DNA of 9,084 bases from Actinoplanes liguriensis (GTDB taxonomy: Bacteria; Actinomycetota; Actinomycetes; Mycobacteriales; Micromonosporaceae), in NCBI GenBank assembly GCA_000715855.1, contig KL571277.1, positions 14,427-23,510 on the forward strand. Direction: 5' to 3'. A program made the position numbers and the translations under genes. This document shows positions 1 through 6,896 of this stretch, one piece after another (the first letter of the stretch is position 1; the number at the start of each line of letters is the position of its first letter). The notes under the pieces were generated by a model that ran no database searches, was not told where the DNA came from, and saw nothing but the letters and a program-made list of their open reading frames with translations.

Positions 1-362
1 TCGACTACGGCCGGCAGCGGCACCAGCAGCAGTTCTTCAAGGCGATCATCAACCAGGCGATCAAGGACGGGCTGGACTCGCCGACCAAGCTGCCGAAGCT
101 GCTCAACGCGTTCGGCAAGGCGATGACGGTGGACAAGGGCAAGGCCGAGCTCGCCGACTGGGTGCTCGCGATGCGCAGCCTCAAGCCGGATCGGCTGATC
201 ACCATCAAGACGAACGAGGGTGAGCTGAACTCGGCCGACGTCGACGGGGTCGGCAGCGTGGAGAAGCTCACCAAGGACACCATGGACCTGCTGAAGGCGA
301 TCAAGAAGGACCGGATCGACAACTTCCTGCTCAGCCACCCGAAGTTCGTCTCGAACGTCTGA
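1..362 (+). CDS. LytR-CpsA-Psr (LCP) family protein, C-terminal part (5' truncated by window)
   Basis: This is the C-terminal part, about 119 residues, of a protein whose start lies upstream of the window; the first complete codon is at position 3 and the TGA stop is at 360-362. The first visible residues, DYGRQRHQQQFFKAI, match the conserved Arg-rich block of LCP domains (the D-Y-x-R-x-R-x-Q-Q segment), in which arginines contact the pyrophosphate of the polyprenyl-linked substrate. What follows is a helical tail with TKLPKLLNAFGKAM and LADWVLAMRSLKPDR, usual for actinobacterial LCP proteins. Members of the family are membrane-anchored enzymes that attach glycopolymers such as teichoic acids or arabinogalactan to peptidoglycan outside the membrane. 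The catalytic core and the membrane anchor are not in view, so the exact substrate cannot be given. It converges on araA and has no evident functional link to it. The family call is fairly secure; the subfamily is not. Confidence 0.82.
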   Translation, partial: DYGRQRHQQQFFKAIINQAIKDGLDSPTKLPKLLNAFGKAMTVDKGKAELADWVLAMRSLKPDRLITIKTNEGELNSADVDGVGSVEKLTKDTMDLLKAIKKDRIDNFLLSHPKFVSNV

Positions 363-365
363 CGC

Positions 366-399
366 CGAGGGCCGGCCCGCGATCGCGGGCCGGCCCTCG
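366..399. terminator. Perfect 34-bp palindrome, probable bidirectional terminator
   Basis: A perfect inverted repeat starts four bases after the LCP stop codon. Each arm is 15 bp (CGAGGGCCGGCCCGC and its complement) around a GATC centre, and the next base pair out (365/400) is mismatched. It lies between two convergent genes and folds equally well in RNA from either strand, so it can serve the LCP gene and, after read-through of the 13-bp array, araA. No U-tract follows on either side, which is common for actinobacterial hairpin terminators. The structure is seen directly; the terminator role is inferred. Confidence 0.75.
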
Positions 400-414
400 T
401 GTCGTGCCGCGGTG

Positions 415-544
415 CTTTGCGGCGGCGCTTTGCTGTCGTGCTTTGCCGCGCTGCTTTGTTGTCGTGCTTTGCCGCGCTGCTTTGCTGTCGCGCTTTTCTG
501 CGCTGCTTCGCTGCCGCGCTTTTCTGCGCTGCTTTGCTGCTGTC
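415..544. repeat. 13-bp-period tandem array, ten units
   Basis: Ten consecutive 13-bp units run without spacers from 415 to 544, and a weaker unit may precede them at 402-414. Typical units are CTTTGCTGTCGTG, CTTTGCCGCGCTG and CTTTTCTGCGCTG. Every unit starts with CTT and nine of ten end in G. Two unit types tend to alternate, giving a 26-bp super-period (the units at 454-466 and 480-492 versus 441-453 and 467-479; likewise the identical units at 493-505 and 519-531). Because 13 is not a multiple of 3, the array cannot encode a repeated peptide and is non-coding in character. It fills the gap between the LCP palindrome and araA, and its last two bases fall inside the araA stop codon (543-545). 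On the araA-sense strand the units are A/G/C-rich and T-poor. Confidence 0.9.
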
Positions 545-2036
545 AGCGGCCGAAGCCGCGGGCCAGGCGGTGGTACGCCTGGTTCCAGCGGACCTCCTTG
601 GTGAACTGCCGCGTCGTCGTCGAGTCGTCGATGAGCAGCAGCTCGGTCCCGACCATGTCGGCCAGGTCGGCCAGCTCCTCCGCACCGACCGCCGAGGAGA
701 GCACGGTGTGGTGCGGGCCGCCCGCGGTCAGCCAGCACTCGGCGGACGTGGACAGCGACGGGGCCGGCTTCCAGACCGCGCGCGCGACCGGCAGCTTCGG
801 CAGCGGCTCGGTCGGCGCCACGACCTCGATCTCGTTGGCGACCAGGCGGAACCGCTCGCCCAGGTCGGCCAGGCCGAGCACGATCGCCCTGCCGGGGGCG
901 GCGTCGAAGACCAGGCGGACCGGGTCCTCGCGGCCGCCGATGCCGAGCGGATGGATCTCCAGCTTCGGCGTCGACGCGGCGATCGACGGGCAGACCTCGA
1001 GCATGTGCGCGCCGAGGATGACCTCGTTGCCCGGCGTGAGGTCGTAGGTGTAGTCCTCCATGAACGAGGTGGCGCCGCCCGGGACCATCGCCTTCAGCGT
1101 GTGGACCAGGACCGACGTCTTCCAGTCGCCCTCGCCGCCGAAGCCGTAGCCGTCGGCCATCAGGCGCTGCACGGCCAGGCCGGGCAGTTGGCGCAGACCG
1201 CCGAGGTCCTCGAAGTTGCTGGTGAACGCCTTGAAGCCGCCCTCGGTGAGGAACTGCCGCAGCCCGATCTCGATCCGCGCGCCGTAGCGCAGGGACTCTT
1301 TCTTCTCATCGAGGAGGACGCTGGAAACTTCATACAGGTCCGAGTATTCCCCGACCAGCTTGTCGATCTCCGCGTCCGGCACCTGATCGACGACATTGAC
1401 AAGATCATTCACGCCGTACGTGTTGACGGAGACCCCGAACCGCAGCTGCGCCTCGACCTTGTCGCCCTCGGTCACCGCGACGTCCCGCATGTTGTCGCCG
1501 AACCGCGCCAGCTTCAGGGTGCGCATCGCCGAGTAGCCGCGCGCCGCCCGCACCCAGGTCGCGATCCGCGCGACCACGGCCGGGTTCGACACGTGCCCGG
1601 CCACCGTCTTGCGCGGCACGCCGAGCCGGGCCTCGATGAACCCGAACTCACGGTCGCCGTGCGCGGCCTGGTTCAGGTTCATGAAGTCCATGTCGATCTC
1701 GGACCAGGGCAGTGCAACGTTGTGCTGCGTGTGCAGGTGCAGCAGCGGGGCACGCAGCGCGTCCAGACCGGCGATCCACATCTTGGCCGGCGAGAACGTG
1801 TGCATCCAGGTGATCACGCCGAGCACGCCCGGGGTGGACGACGCCCGGCGGCACACGTCCAGGATCTGCTCGGCGCTGGTCAGCACCGGCTGCCAGACGA
1901 CGTCCGCGTCGAGCTGCGCGTTCAGCTTCTCCGCGATCTCCCGGGACTGGGCGGCGACCTGATCCAGCGTCTCCGGTCCGTACAGCCCCTGACTCCCGGT
2001 CAGGAACCAGATCTCCCCGCTACCCGTCTCGCTCAT
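543..2036 (-). CDS. araA: L-arabinose isomerase
   Basis: The 497-residue product is close to the usual AraA length of about 500. It converts L-arabinose to L-ribulose in the cytoplasm using a divalent metal such as Mn2+. The family signatures are intact: [11 protein letters not shown] near residue 10, [13 protein letters not shown] (76-88), HTQHN (102-106), [13 protein letters not shown] (179-191), GGEGDWKT (300-307), [10 protein letters not shown] (324-333), [12 protein letters not shown] (342-353) and GGPHHTV (439-445). The metal and catalytic residues of the E. coli enzyme correspond here to Glu302, Glu327, His344 and His442 or His443. The ATG at 2036 overlaps the stop of the upstream permease as ATGA and is preceded by GGAGGG (2041-2046) four bases away, which fixes the start. 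It is the last gene of the operon. Neither araB nor araD follows; a convergent LCP gene does. The stop codon lies in the edge of the 13-bp array. Confidence 0.97.
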   Translation of the reverse strand: MSETGSGEIWFLTGSQGLYGPETLDQVAAQSREIAEKLNAQLDADVVWQPVLTSAEQILDVCRRASSTPGVLGVITWMHTFSPAKMWIAGLDALRAPLLHLHTQHNVALPWSEIDMDFMNLNQAAHGDREFGFIEARLGVPRKTVAGHVSNPAVVARIATWVRAARGYSAMRTLKLARFGDNMRDVAVTEGDKVEAQLRFGVSVNTYGVNDLVNVVDQVPDAEIDKLVGEYSDLYEVSSVLLDEKKESLRYGARIEIGLRQFLTEGGFKAFTSNFEDLGGLRQLPGLAVQRLMADGYGFGGEGDWKTSVLVHTLKAMVPGGATSFMEDYTYDLTPGNEVILGAHMLEVCPSIAASTPKLEIHPLGIGGREDPVRLVFDAAPGRAIVLGLADLGERFRLVANEIEVVAPTEPLPKLPVARAVWKPAPSLSTSAECWLTAGGPHHTVLSSAVGAEELADLADMVGTELLLIDDSTTTRQFTKEVRWNQAYHRLARGFGR

Positions 2037-3049
2037 CGAGCCCTCCGTGTGACCAGTCGCTGCAGAACGATGAAGCCGAACAGCAGGACGCCGACGACGA
2101 TCCGGGTCCACGCCGAGTTCAGGTCGCCCTGGAAGTTGATGATCGTGCCGATCATGCCGTAGACCAGCACGCCGAGCAGGCTCCCGATGACGTACCCGGC
2201 GCCGCCGGTGAGCAGGACGCCACCGATGACGCACGAGGCGATCGCGTCCAGCTCGGTGCCGCTGCCCTGCAGCGCGTGCCCCGAGGTGGAGTTGATCGTG
2301 TAGAGCACACCGCCGAGCGCGGCGCAGAACCCGCTGACGGTGTAGACCGCGATCCGCGTACGGGCCACCGGCAGGCCCATGAGCAGCGCGGAGTCGGCGC
2401 TGCCGCCGATCGCGTACACGTTGCGGCCGAACCGGGTCCACGCCAGGATCGCGGCCGCGATCAGCACGGCCGACAGGGCCACGATCGCGGTCGGGGTCGT
2501 CTTCGTGTGCTCCCCGAGCGGGATGCGCATGTCGGAGAGCGTGGTCCAGAGCTTGTCCCGGATCGGGATCGACTCCTGGTTGATGAACAGCGCCAGACCA
2601 CGGGCCAGGAACAGCCCGGCCAGGGTGGCGATGAACGGCTCCACCTTGAAGTAGTGGATCACCGCGCCCATCCCGGCGCCGAGCAGCGCGCCGAGCAGCA
2701 GCACCAGCGGCAGGACCAGCAGCGGCGGCCAGCCACCCTGCAGCAGCGTGGCGGTCAGGGTGGTGGTGAGCGAGATGACCGCGCCGACCGACAGGTCGAT
2801 GCCGCCCGTGAGGATCACGAACGTCATGCCGACCGCGACCACCAGCAGCACCGCGTTGTCCCGGAACAGGTTGACCACGACGCTGGGCTGGTCGAAGTTC
2901 CGGTAGTTCGCGACGCCGCTGATGTACATGACGAGCAGCAGGGCCAGGGTCGCCAGGATCGGGATGTACTTGCTGTTCGGCCGGTAGACGCGGCGGCGTG
3001 GGTTGATCGCCGCCTGTTTGGTGACCGGCTCGGGGCTCATGACGGTCAT
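2033..3049 (-). CDS. yjfF: Sugar ABC transporter permease, YjfF type (CUT2 family)
   Basis: A 338-residue polytopic membrane protein of the BPD_transp_2 (ribose/galactose permease) family, forming one half of the membrane channel of the importer. After a cytoplasmic N-terminus of about 27 residues the first helix is around 28-46. The hallmark GGIDLSVG is at 82-89. The cytoplasmic coupling loop that contacts the ATPase, [20 protein letters not shown], is at 205-224, and TELDAI is at 265-270. The C-terminal block [20 protein letters not shown] resembles the E. coli YjfF end more than RbsC or AraH. The start at 3049 has a strong GGAGGT (3056-3061) six bases upstream; an internal ATG at 3040 has none. 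The gene overlaps its upstream neighbour and araA by 4 bp each (ATGA), implying translational coupling. The substrate, probably an arabinose or furanose sugar, is inferred from araA and the YtfQ-like binding protein. Confidence 0.93.
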   Translation of the reverse strand: MTVMSPEPVTKQAAINPRRRVYRPNSKYIPILATLALLLVMYISGVANYRNFDQPSVVVNLFRDNAVLLVVAVGMTFVILTGGIDLSVGAVISLTTTLTATLLQGGWPPLLVLPLVLLLGALLGAGMGAVIHYFKVEPFIATLAGLFLARGLALFINQESIPIRDKLWTTLSDMRIPLGEHTKTTPTAIVALSAVLIAAAILAWTRFGRNVYAIGGSADSALLMGLPVARTRIAVYTVSGFCAALGGVLYTINSTSGHALQGSGTELDAIASCVIGGVLLTGGAGYVIGSLLGVLVYGMIGTIINFQGDLNSAWTRIVVGVLLFGFIVLQRLVTRRAR

Positions 3050-4065
3050 GCCGGGACCTCCGCCCGAACTGCGGGGCGCGGCTTGAAACGCCCGAAGACC
3101 TTCTCGCGGAAGATCGCGGACTGGGACAGACAGAGCACCACGACGACGACCGCCTTGAAGAGCAGGGTCGCCTTGGACGGCACCCCGATGCCGACGACGG
3201 TGACCTGCAGCGTCTGGATCAGGATCGCGCCGAGCACGGTGCCGAGGATGGAGAACCGGCCACCGATCAGCGCGGTCCCCCCGATCACGACCGCCAGGAT
3301 CGCGTCGAGCTCGATCAGGTTGCCGGCGTAGATGCTGTCCGCGCTCTTGATGTTGGCGCTGTAGATCAGTCCCGCGAGGCCGGAGAAGGCGCCGGACACG
3401 ACGTACACCATGATGGTCAGTCTTTTTGCCCGGATGCCCGCGAGGCGACTGGCGCTCGGGCTGCCGCCGACCGATTCGAGCAGCAGGCCGAGCGCTGTCC
3501 GCCGGGTGAGGACGGTGATCAGCGCGACCGCGGCCACGGCGATGAGGAACGCGACGGGCAGCGTCAGGAAGAAACCGGTGGCGATCGTCGCGTACGGGCT
3601 GGACTGCACGTTGATGATCTGCCCGTCGGTGATCAGCTGGGCCAGGCCGCGCCCCGCCACCATCAGGATCAGCGTCGCGATGATCGGCTGGATGCCGACG
3701 ATCGCGACCAGCGACCCGTTCCAGAGACCGAGCAGGGCCGAGACGGCGATCGCGACCGCCATGATCAGCAGCACCGAGCCGACCGCGTTCTGGTTGCCCA
3801 GGTCCTTGATCAGCAGGCAGGCCACCGCGCCGGAGATCGCCATGACCGAGCCGACCGACAGGTCGATGCCGCCGGTCGAGATGACCAGGGTCATGCCGAG
3901 CGCGACCAGGACCAGCGGCGCGCTGCCCCGGAGGATGTCGATCAGCGTGCCGAACAGGTGCCCGTCCTGCAGGGTGATGAACTGGTTGGACGTGAACACG
4001 TTGACGATCAGCAACGCCAACAGGATGGCGGCCGGCCAGAACAGCCGGTTCTTGAGGATGGTCAT
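3046..4065 (-). CDS. ytfT: Sugar ABC transporter permease, YtfT type (CUT2 family)
   Basis: A 339-residue membrane protein of the same BPD_transp_2 family as its downstream neighbour, and probably its heterodimer partner in the channel. The first transmembrane helix (about 8-25) is followed by the motif GGIDLSVG at 65-72. The coupling-loop region [20 protein letters not shown] is at 191-210, IELDAI at 251-256 and [10 protein letters not shown] at 261-270. The tail is short and basic ([11 protein letters not shown]). The ATG at 4065 overlaps the ATPase stop as ATGA, and GGAG at 4073-4076 sits seven bases upstream. Carrying two different permease genes rather than one is the YtfT/YjfF arrangement and separates this system from RbsC-type transporters, which use a homodimer. 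The C-terminus is separated from the next start only by the 4-bp overlap. Confidence 0.93.
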   Translation of the reverse strand: MTILKNRLFWPAAILLALLIVNVFTSNQFITLQDGHLFGTLIDILRGSAPLVLVALGMTLVISTGGIDLSVGSVMAISGAVACLLIKDLGNQNAVGSVLLIMAVAIAVSALLGLWNGSLVAIVGIQPIIATLILMVAGRGLAQLITDGQIINVQSSPYATIATGFFLTLPVAFLIAVAAVALITVLTRRTALGLLLESVGGSPSASRLAGIRAKRLTIMVYVVSGAFSGLAGLIYSANIKSADSIYAGNLIELDAILAVVIGGTALIGGRFSILGTVLGAILIQTLQVTVVGIGVPSKATLLFKAVVVVVLCLSQSAIFREKVFGRFKPRPAVRAEVPA

Positions 4066-5594
4066 GAGGTTGCTCCGCTGGCGATGGTCTGCATGATGCG
4101 TTCGGCGTCGACCCCGGCGCTGTTGTCCAGCTCCTCGACCAGGCGGCGGTCCCGCAGGACCGCGATCTTGTGGCTGAGCCGGAGCACCTCCTCCAGCTCG
4201 GCGCTGACGAAGAGCACCGCCATGCCGCCGTCGGAGAGTTCGGCGACGAGCTTCTGGATCTCGGCCTTGGCGCCGACGTCGATGCCGCGGGTCGGCTCGT
4301 CGATGATGAGCAGCCGCGGCTCGGTGATCAGCCAGCGGGCCAGCAGCACCTTCTGCTGGTTGCCGCCGGACAGGTTGCGCACCGGGCGCTCCGGGTCGGC
4401 CGGCCGGATCGAGAGCGCCTTGATGTACTTGTCGACGATCTCGTCCTGCTTGCGGCGCGGGATCGGGCGGGTCCAGCCGCGGGCGGCCTGCAACGCCAGG
4501 ATGATGTTCTCCCGGACGCTGAGGTCGCCGATGATGCCCTCGGTGCGGCGGTTCTCCGAGGAGAAGGCGATCCCCCGCTTCATCGCCACCTGCGGGTCGC
4601 GCAGCGTGACCGGCTTGCCGTCGATGCTCAGCTCGCCCTGGTCGGCCCTGTCCGCGCCGAAGAGCAAGCGGGCCAGTTCCGTACGGCCGGAGCCGAGCAG
4701 GCCGGCCAGGCCGACCACCTCGCCCTGGTGGATGGTCAGGTCGAACGGGGCGATCGCTCCCGTCCGGCCGACTCCCTTGGCCTGCAGGATCGGCTCGGCG
4801 GCGGCCGTCCTCTTCCGGGAGCGCTGCGCCTTGTCCTCCAGGCTCTCCAGCGTCGCCAGCTCCTTGCCGATCATCCTCTCGACGAGCTGGACCTGCGGCA
4901 GCTCGGCGGTCTTGTACTCGCCGATGAGCTGGCCGTTGCGCAGCACGGTGAGCCGGTCGGAGATCTCGTAGATCTGGTCGAGGAAGTGCGACACGAACAG
5001 GATCGCCACCCCGTCCGCCTTGAGCCGGCGCATCACCCGGAACAGCTGCTCCACCTCGGAGGCGTCCAGGCTGGAGGTCGGCTCGTCGAGGATGAGCACG
5101 TGCGCCTGGATGTCGACGGCCCGGGCGATCGCGACCATCTGCTGAATGGCCAGGGAGTACCTGCTCAGCGGCTCGGACACGTCGATGTCCAGGTCGAGCC
5201 GCTTGAGCAGCTCGGCGGCACGCTTGCGCATCGTGCCCCAGCTGATCTTGCCGAACGTCCGCGGCTCACGGCCGATGAAGATGTTCTCCGCGACCGTGAG
5301 GTTGGTGCAGAGGTTGACCTCCTGGTAAACGGTGCTGATCCCGGCCTTCTGGGCGGCGATCGGACCGGCGATCCGGACCTCCTCGCCGTTGAGCCGGATG
5401 TCGCCGCCGTCGATCTCGTAGACGCCGGTGAGCACCTTGATCAGGGTCGATTTGCCGGCGCCGTTCTCGCCCATCAGGGCGTGCACCTCGCCGGGGTACA
5501 AACGGAAGTCGACGCCGTCCAGGGCGACGACGCCGGGGAAGACCTTGCGAATGCCGGTCATCTCGAGGACCGGGTTTGTGGCGGGTTCGCCCAT
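4062..5594 (-). CDS. ytfR: Sugar ABC transporter ATP-binding protein, two-domain (YtfR/RbsA/AraG type)
   Basis: A 510-residue fusion of two ABC ATPase domains, the standard CUT2 arrangement, powering import at the inner face of the membrane. N-domain: Walker A GENGAGKST (42-50), Q-loop VYQEVNL (89-95), a degenerate signature YSLAIQQ (146-152), Walker B VLILDEP (166-172) and switch His203 in VSHFLD. C-domain: the Walker A equivalent GLLGSGRTEL (298-307) has Arg in place of the catalytic Lys, the signature LSGGNQQ (408-414) is perfect, Walker B is LLIIDEP (428-434) and the switch His is absent (VSAELEEV). This complementary degeneracy is usual in RbsA/AraG proteins and does not indicate decay. 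Start choice: ATG codons lie at 5597 and 5594; GGAG (5601-5604) is three bases from the first and six from the second, so 5594 is preferred. It follows the binding-protein gene after an 86-bp gap with a strong stem-loop, and overlaps the next gene by 4 bp. Confidence 0.94.
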   Translation of the reverse strand: MGEPATNPVLEMTGIRKVFPGVVALDGVDFRLYPGEVHALMGENGAGKSTLIKVLTGVYEIDGGDIRLNGEEVRIAGPIAAQKAGISTVYQEVNLCTNLTVAENIFIGREPRTFGKISWGTMRKRAAELLKRLDLDIDVSEPLSRYSLAIQQMVAIARAVDIQAHVLILDEPTSSLDASEVEQLFRVMRRLKADGVAILFVSHFLDQIYEISDRLTVLRNGQLIGEYKTAELPQVQLVERMIGKELATLESLEDKAQRSRKRTAAAEPILQAKGVGRTGAIAPFDLTIHQGEVVGLAGLLGSGRTELARLLFGADRADQGELSIDGKPVTLRDPQVAMKRGIAFSSENRRTEGIIGDLSVRENIILALQAARGWTRPIPRRKQDEIVDKYIKALSIRPADPERPVRNLSGGNQQKVLLARWLITEPRLLIIDEPTRGIDVGAKAEIQKLVAELSDGGMAVLFVSAELEEVLRLSHKIAVLRDRRLVEELDNSAGVDAERIMQTIASGATS

Positions 5595-5615
5595 CATGAA
5601 CTCCGTTCCGCGGCC

Positions 5616-5651
5616 GTGCGGGCCACCCCGGCTTCCTGGAGTGACCCGCAC
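5616..5651 (-). promoter_or_regulatory. Intercistronic stem-loop between binding-protein and ATPase genes
   Basis: In the operon RNA the 5' arm GUGCGGGUCACUCC pairs along all 14 positions with the 3' arm GGGGUGGCCCGCAC around the 8-base loop AGGAAGCC. Two of the pairs are G-U. The opposite-strand RNA would have A-C mismatches at those positions, so the fold is specific to the sense transcript. No U-tract follows. A smaller GGACC/GGTCC hairpin (5665-5678) sits just after the upstream stop codon. Position and strength fit the 3'-end stabilisers or partial terminators that let binding proteins be made in excess over membrane components (as with malE-malF). That role is inferred. Confidence 0.65.
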
Positions 5652-5680
5652 CTGCCTCAACTCAGGACCCTGCGGTCCGC

Positions 5681-6670
5681 TCAGTACTTGCGGTCCGGGA
5701 GGGCGGCCTTGGCCTGCTCCTGGGTGAAGGTGGTCTCCTCGGTCAGGATCCGGGGCTCCACCGTCTCGCCCGCCTTGACCTTCTTCGCCAGGTCCATCAG
5801 CTGCGGGCCGAGGAGCGGGCTGCACTCCACGATGTAGTTGATCTTGCCTTCGGAGAGGGCGGTCATGCCGTCCTTGACCGCGTCCACCGTGATGATCTTG
5901 ATGTCGGTGCCGGGCTTCTTGCCGGCCGCCTCGATCGCCTCGATCGCGCCCAGGCCCATGTCGTCGTTGTGCGCGTAGAGCACGTCGATCTTCGGGGTGG
6001 ACTGGAGGATGCCCTCCATCACGGTCTTGCCCTCGGCCCGGGTGAAGTTACCGGACTGCGACTTGACGATCTTGATGTTCGGGTTCGCCTTGATCGCGTC
6101 GGCGAAGCCCTTCTGCCGGTCGATCGCCGGCGCCGCGCCGACGGTGCCCTGCAGCTCGACGACGTTGACCGGGTCGGTCTTGCCCTCGTACTGCTTGACC
6201 AGCCAGTCGCCGGCCTCCTTGCCCTCCTTGACGAAGTCGGAGCCGAGGAACGTCTTGTAGAGCGTCTTGTCCTGCGAGTCGACCGCACGGTCGGTCAGGA
6301 TCACCGGGATGTCGGCGTCCTTCGCCTCCTTGAGCACGGCGTCCCACCCCGAGGTGACCACCGGCGAGAACGCGATGACATCGACCTTCTGGGTGATGAA
6401 GCTGCGGATCGCCTCGATCTGCTTCTCCTGCTTGCCCTGAGCGTCGGAGAACTTCAGCTCGTAGCCGGCCGCGGCCGCCGCGTCCTGGATGGACTTCGTG
6501 TTCGCGGTACGCCACCCGCTCTCCGCGCCCACCTGGGAGAAGCCGAGAACGAGCTTGCCGTCGCCGCCGCTGTCGCCCGAGCTGTTGTCGTCACTGCCGC
6601 CACAGCCGGCGAGTGCCGACACGGCCAGCAGGCCCGTCAGCGCCGCCGCCATCATCTTCACGCGCACCAT
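5681..6670 (-). CDS. ytfQ: Sugar ABC transporter substrate-binding lipoprotein (YtfQ type)
   Basis: A 329-residue extracytoplasmic sugar-binding protein (Peripla_BP_4/RbsB superfamily). The N-terminus is a lipoprotein signal: basic MVRVK, a hydrophobic stretch and the lipobox LAGC with Cys23 as the lipidation site, followed by a Gly/Ser/Asp linker to about residue 38. The mature domain follows E. coli YtfQ closely: FSQVGAESGWR (44-54), DAQGKQEKQ (67-75), PVVTSGWD (103-110), LTDRAVD (125-131), VELQGTVGAAPAIDR (161-175), FTRAEGK (199-205) and AHNDD (223-227). YtfQ prefers furanose forms of galactose, and relatives serve arabinose, so with araA in the operon an arabinose (furanose) ligand is likely but unproven. 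Start: GGAGG (6673-6677) lies two bases from the ATG at 6670 and five from an in-frame GTG at 6667, so the true start could be one codon later. It is the first gene of the operon, directly behind the operator region. Confidence 0.94.
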   Translation of the reverse strand: MVRVKMMAAALTGLLAVSALAGCGGSDDNSSGDSGGDGKLVLGFSQVGAESGWRTANTKSIQDAAAAAGYELKFSDAQGKQEKQIEAIRSFITQKVDVIAFSPVVTSGWDAVLKEAKDADIPVILTDRAVDSQDKTLYKTFLGSDFVKEGKEAGDWLVKQYEGKTDPVNVVELQGTVGAAPAIDRQKGFADAIKANPNIKIVKSQSGNFTRAEGKTVMEGILQSTPKIDVLYAHNDDMGLGAIEAIEAAGKKPGTDIKIITVDAVKDGMTALSEGKINYIVECSPLLGPQLMDLAKKVKAGETVEPRILTEETTFTQEQAKAALPDRKY

Positions 6671-6683
6671 AACCTCCAGAAAC

Positions 6684-6699
6684 TTGTTACCGTTAACAA
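6684..6699. promoter_or_regulatory. LacI-family operator O1
   Basis: The sequence TTGTTACCGTTAACAA consists of perfect 6-bp arms TTGTTA/TAACAA around CCGT, with the CG dinucleotide at the exact dyad centre, the hallmark of LacI-family operators. It sits 14 bp upstream of the binding-protein ATG, between the candidate promoter and the ribosome binding site, and faces a divergent LacI-family gene. Binding here would block elongation or act as the second site of a loop. The sequence is clear; the protein-site pairing is inferred. Confidence 0.75.
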
Positions 6700-6781
6700 A
6701 CAGACCAGCGCAGGCTCGTACACGCCTGCACCGGGGAGATCGCCGAACCGCTGCGACCGGCGTCACAGCTTGCGTTTCGTG

Positions 6782-6810
6782 AGTGTTACCGTTCTCAACG
6801 TGCTCGTCAA
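6782..6810 (-). promoter_or_regulatory. Candidate sigma70-type promoter of the sugar operon
   Basis: Reading leftward, TTGACG (6805-6810) is followed 16-17 bases later by TAACACT (6782-6788), which fits a -35/-10 pair in either register. The expected transcription start is near 6775, giving a 5' leader of about 105 bases that contains O1 and a small GCAGGC/GCCTGC hairpin (6710-6729). The -35 matches the consensus in five of six positions; the -10 is weak. Overlap with O2 supports the assignment. Confidence 0.45.
6784..6797. promoter_or_regulatory. Degenerate LacI-type operator O2, overlapping the operon promoter
   Basis: TGTTACCGTTCTCA shares its first ten bases, TGTTACCGTT, with O1 and has the same central CG and the same offset mismatch next to it, but two positions of the right arm differ. 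Its centre is 99 bp from that of O1. It lies in the spacer and -10 box of the candidate leftward promoter, where a bound repressor would exclude RNA polymerase. The match to O1 is visible; function is inferred. Confidence 0.5.
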
Positions 6811-6857
6811 GAGATCAGGATCGTTGTTTCAGGCAGATTGCAAGAACTCCGATGTCA

Positions 6858-6874
6858 CGCGCGGCCACCGCGCG
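6858..6874 (+). promoter_or_regulatory. GC hairpin upstream of the regulator start
   Basis: CGCGCGG, a three-base loop CCA and CCGCGCG form a 7-bp all-G/C stem. It ends 22 bases before the preferred regulator ATG at 6897, between that ATG and an alternative one at 6852. If the regulator is transcribed with a leader, the hairpin lies in it; if translation begins at 6852 it is merely coding. No further evidence bears on its role. Confidence 0.35.
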
Positions 6875-6875
6875 G

Positions 6876-6886
6876 TTACCTGGTAA
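6876..6886. promoter_or_regulatory. Possible third operator-like site O3 at the regulator gene
   Basis: TTACC-T-GGTAA is a perfect 11-bp odd-centred palindrome ending ten bases before the ATG at 6897. It includes the GTTACC half shared with O1 and O2, but its half-site spacing is one base longer and the central CG is missing. It could allow autoregulation by the divergent LacI protein at lower affinity, or be chance in a GC-rich leader. Held at low confidence. Confidence 0.3.
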
Positions 6887-6896
6887 ACATCGTCCA

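Noticed and set aside
399..2162. 587-residue + strand open frame opposite araA
   Set aside because: It is a shadow of the araA codon bias, begins in the 13-bp array and has no recognisable domain. The same applies to long + strand frames at 2276-3331, 4170-5837 and 5969-6886.
5595..5825. Extended ATPase start at 5825
   Set aside because: It would overlap the 3' end of the binding-protein gene by over 140 bp and translate the intercistronic stem-loop; homologous sequence starts at about 5594.
6671..6766. Extended binding-protein start at 6766
   Set aside because: It would bury the lipoprotein signal about 30 residues inside the protein and place O1 in coding sequence; GGAGG sits just before 6670.
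6671..6775. Sugar-sensing riboswitch or other structured leader upstream of the binding-protein gene
   Set aside because: The leader is only about 105 bases, shows one 6-bp hairpin and an operator, and matches no riboswitch core I recognise.
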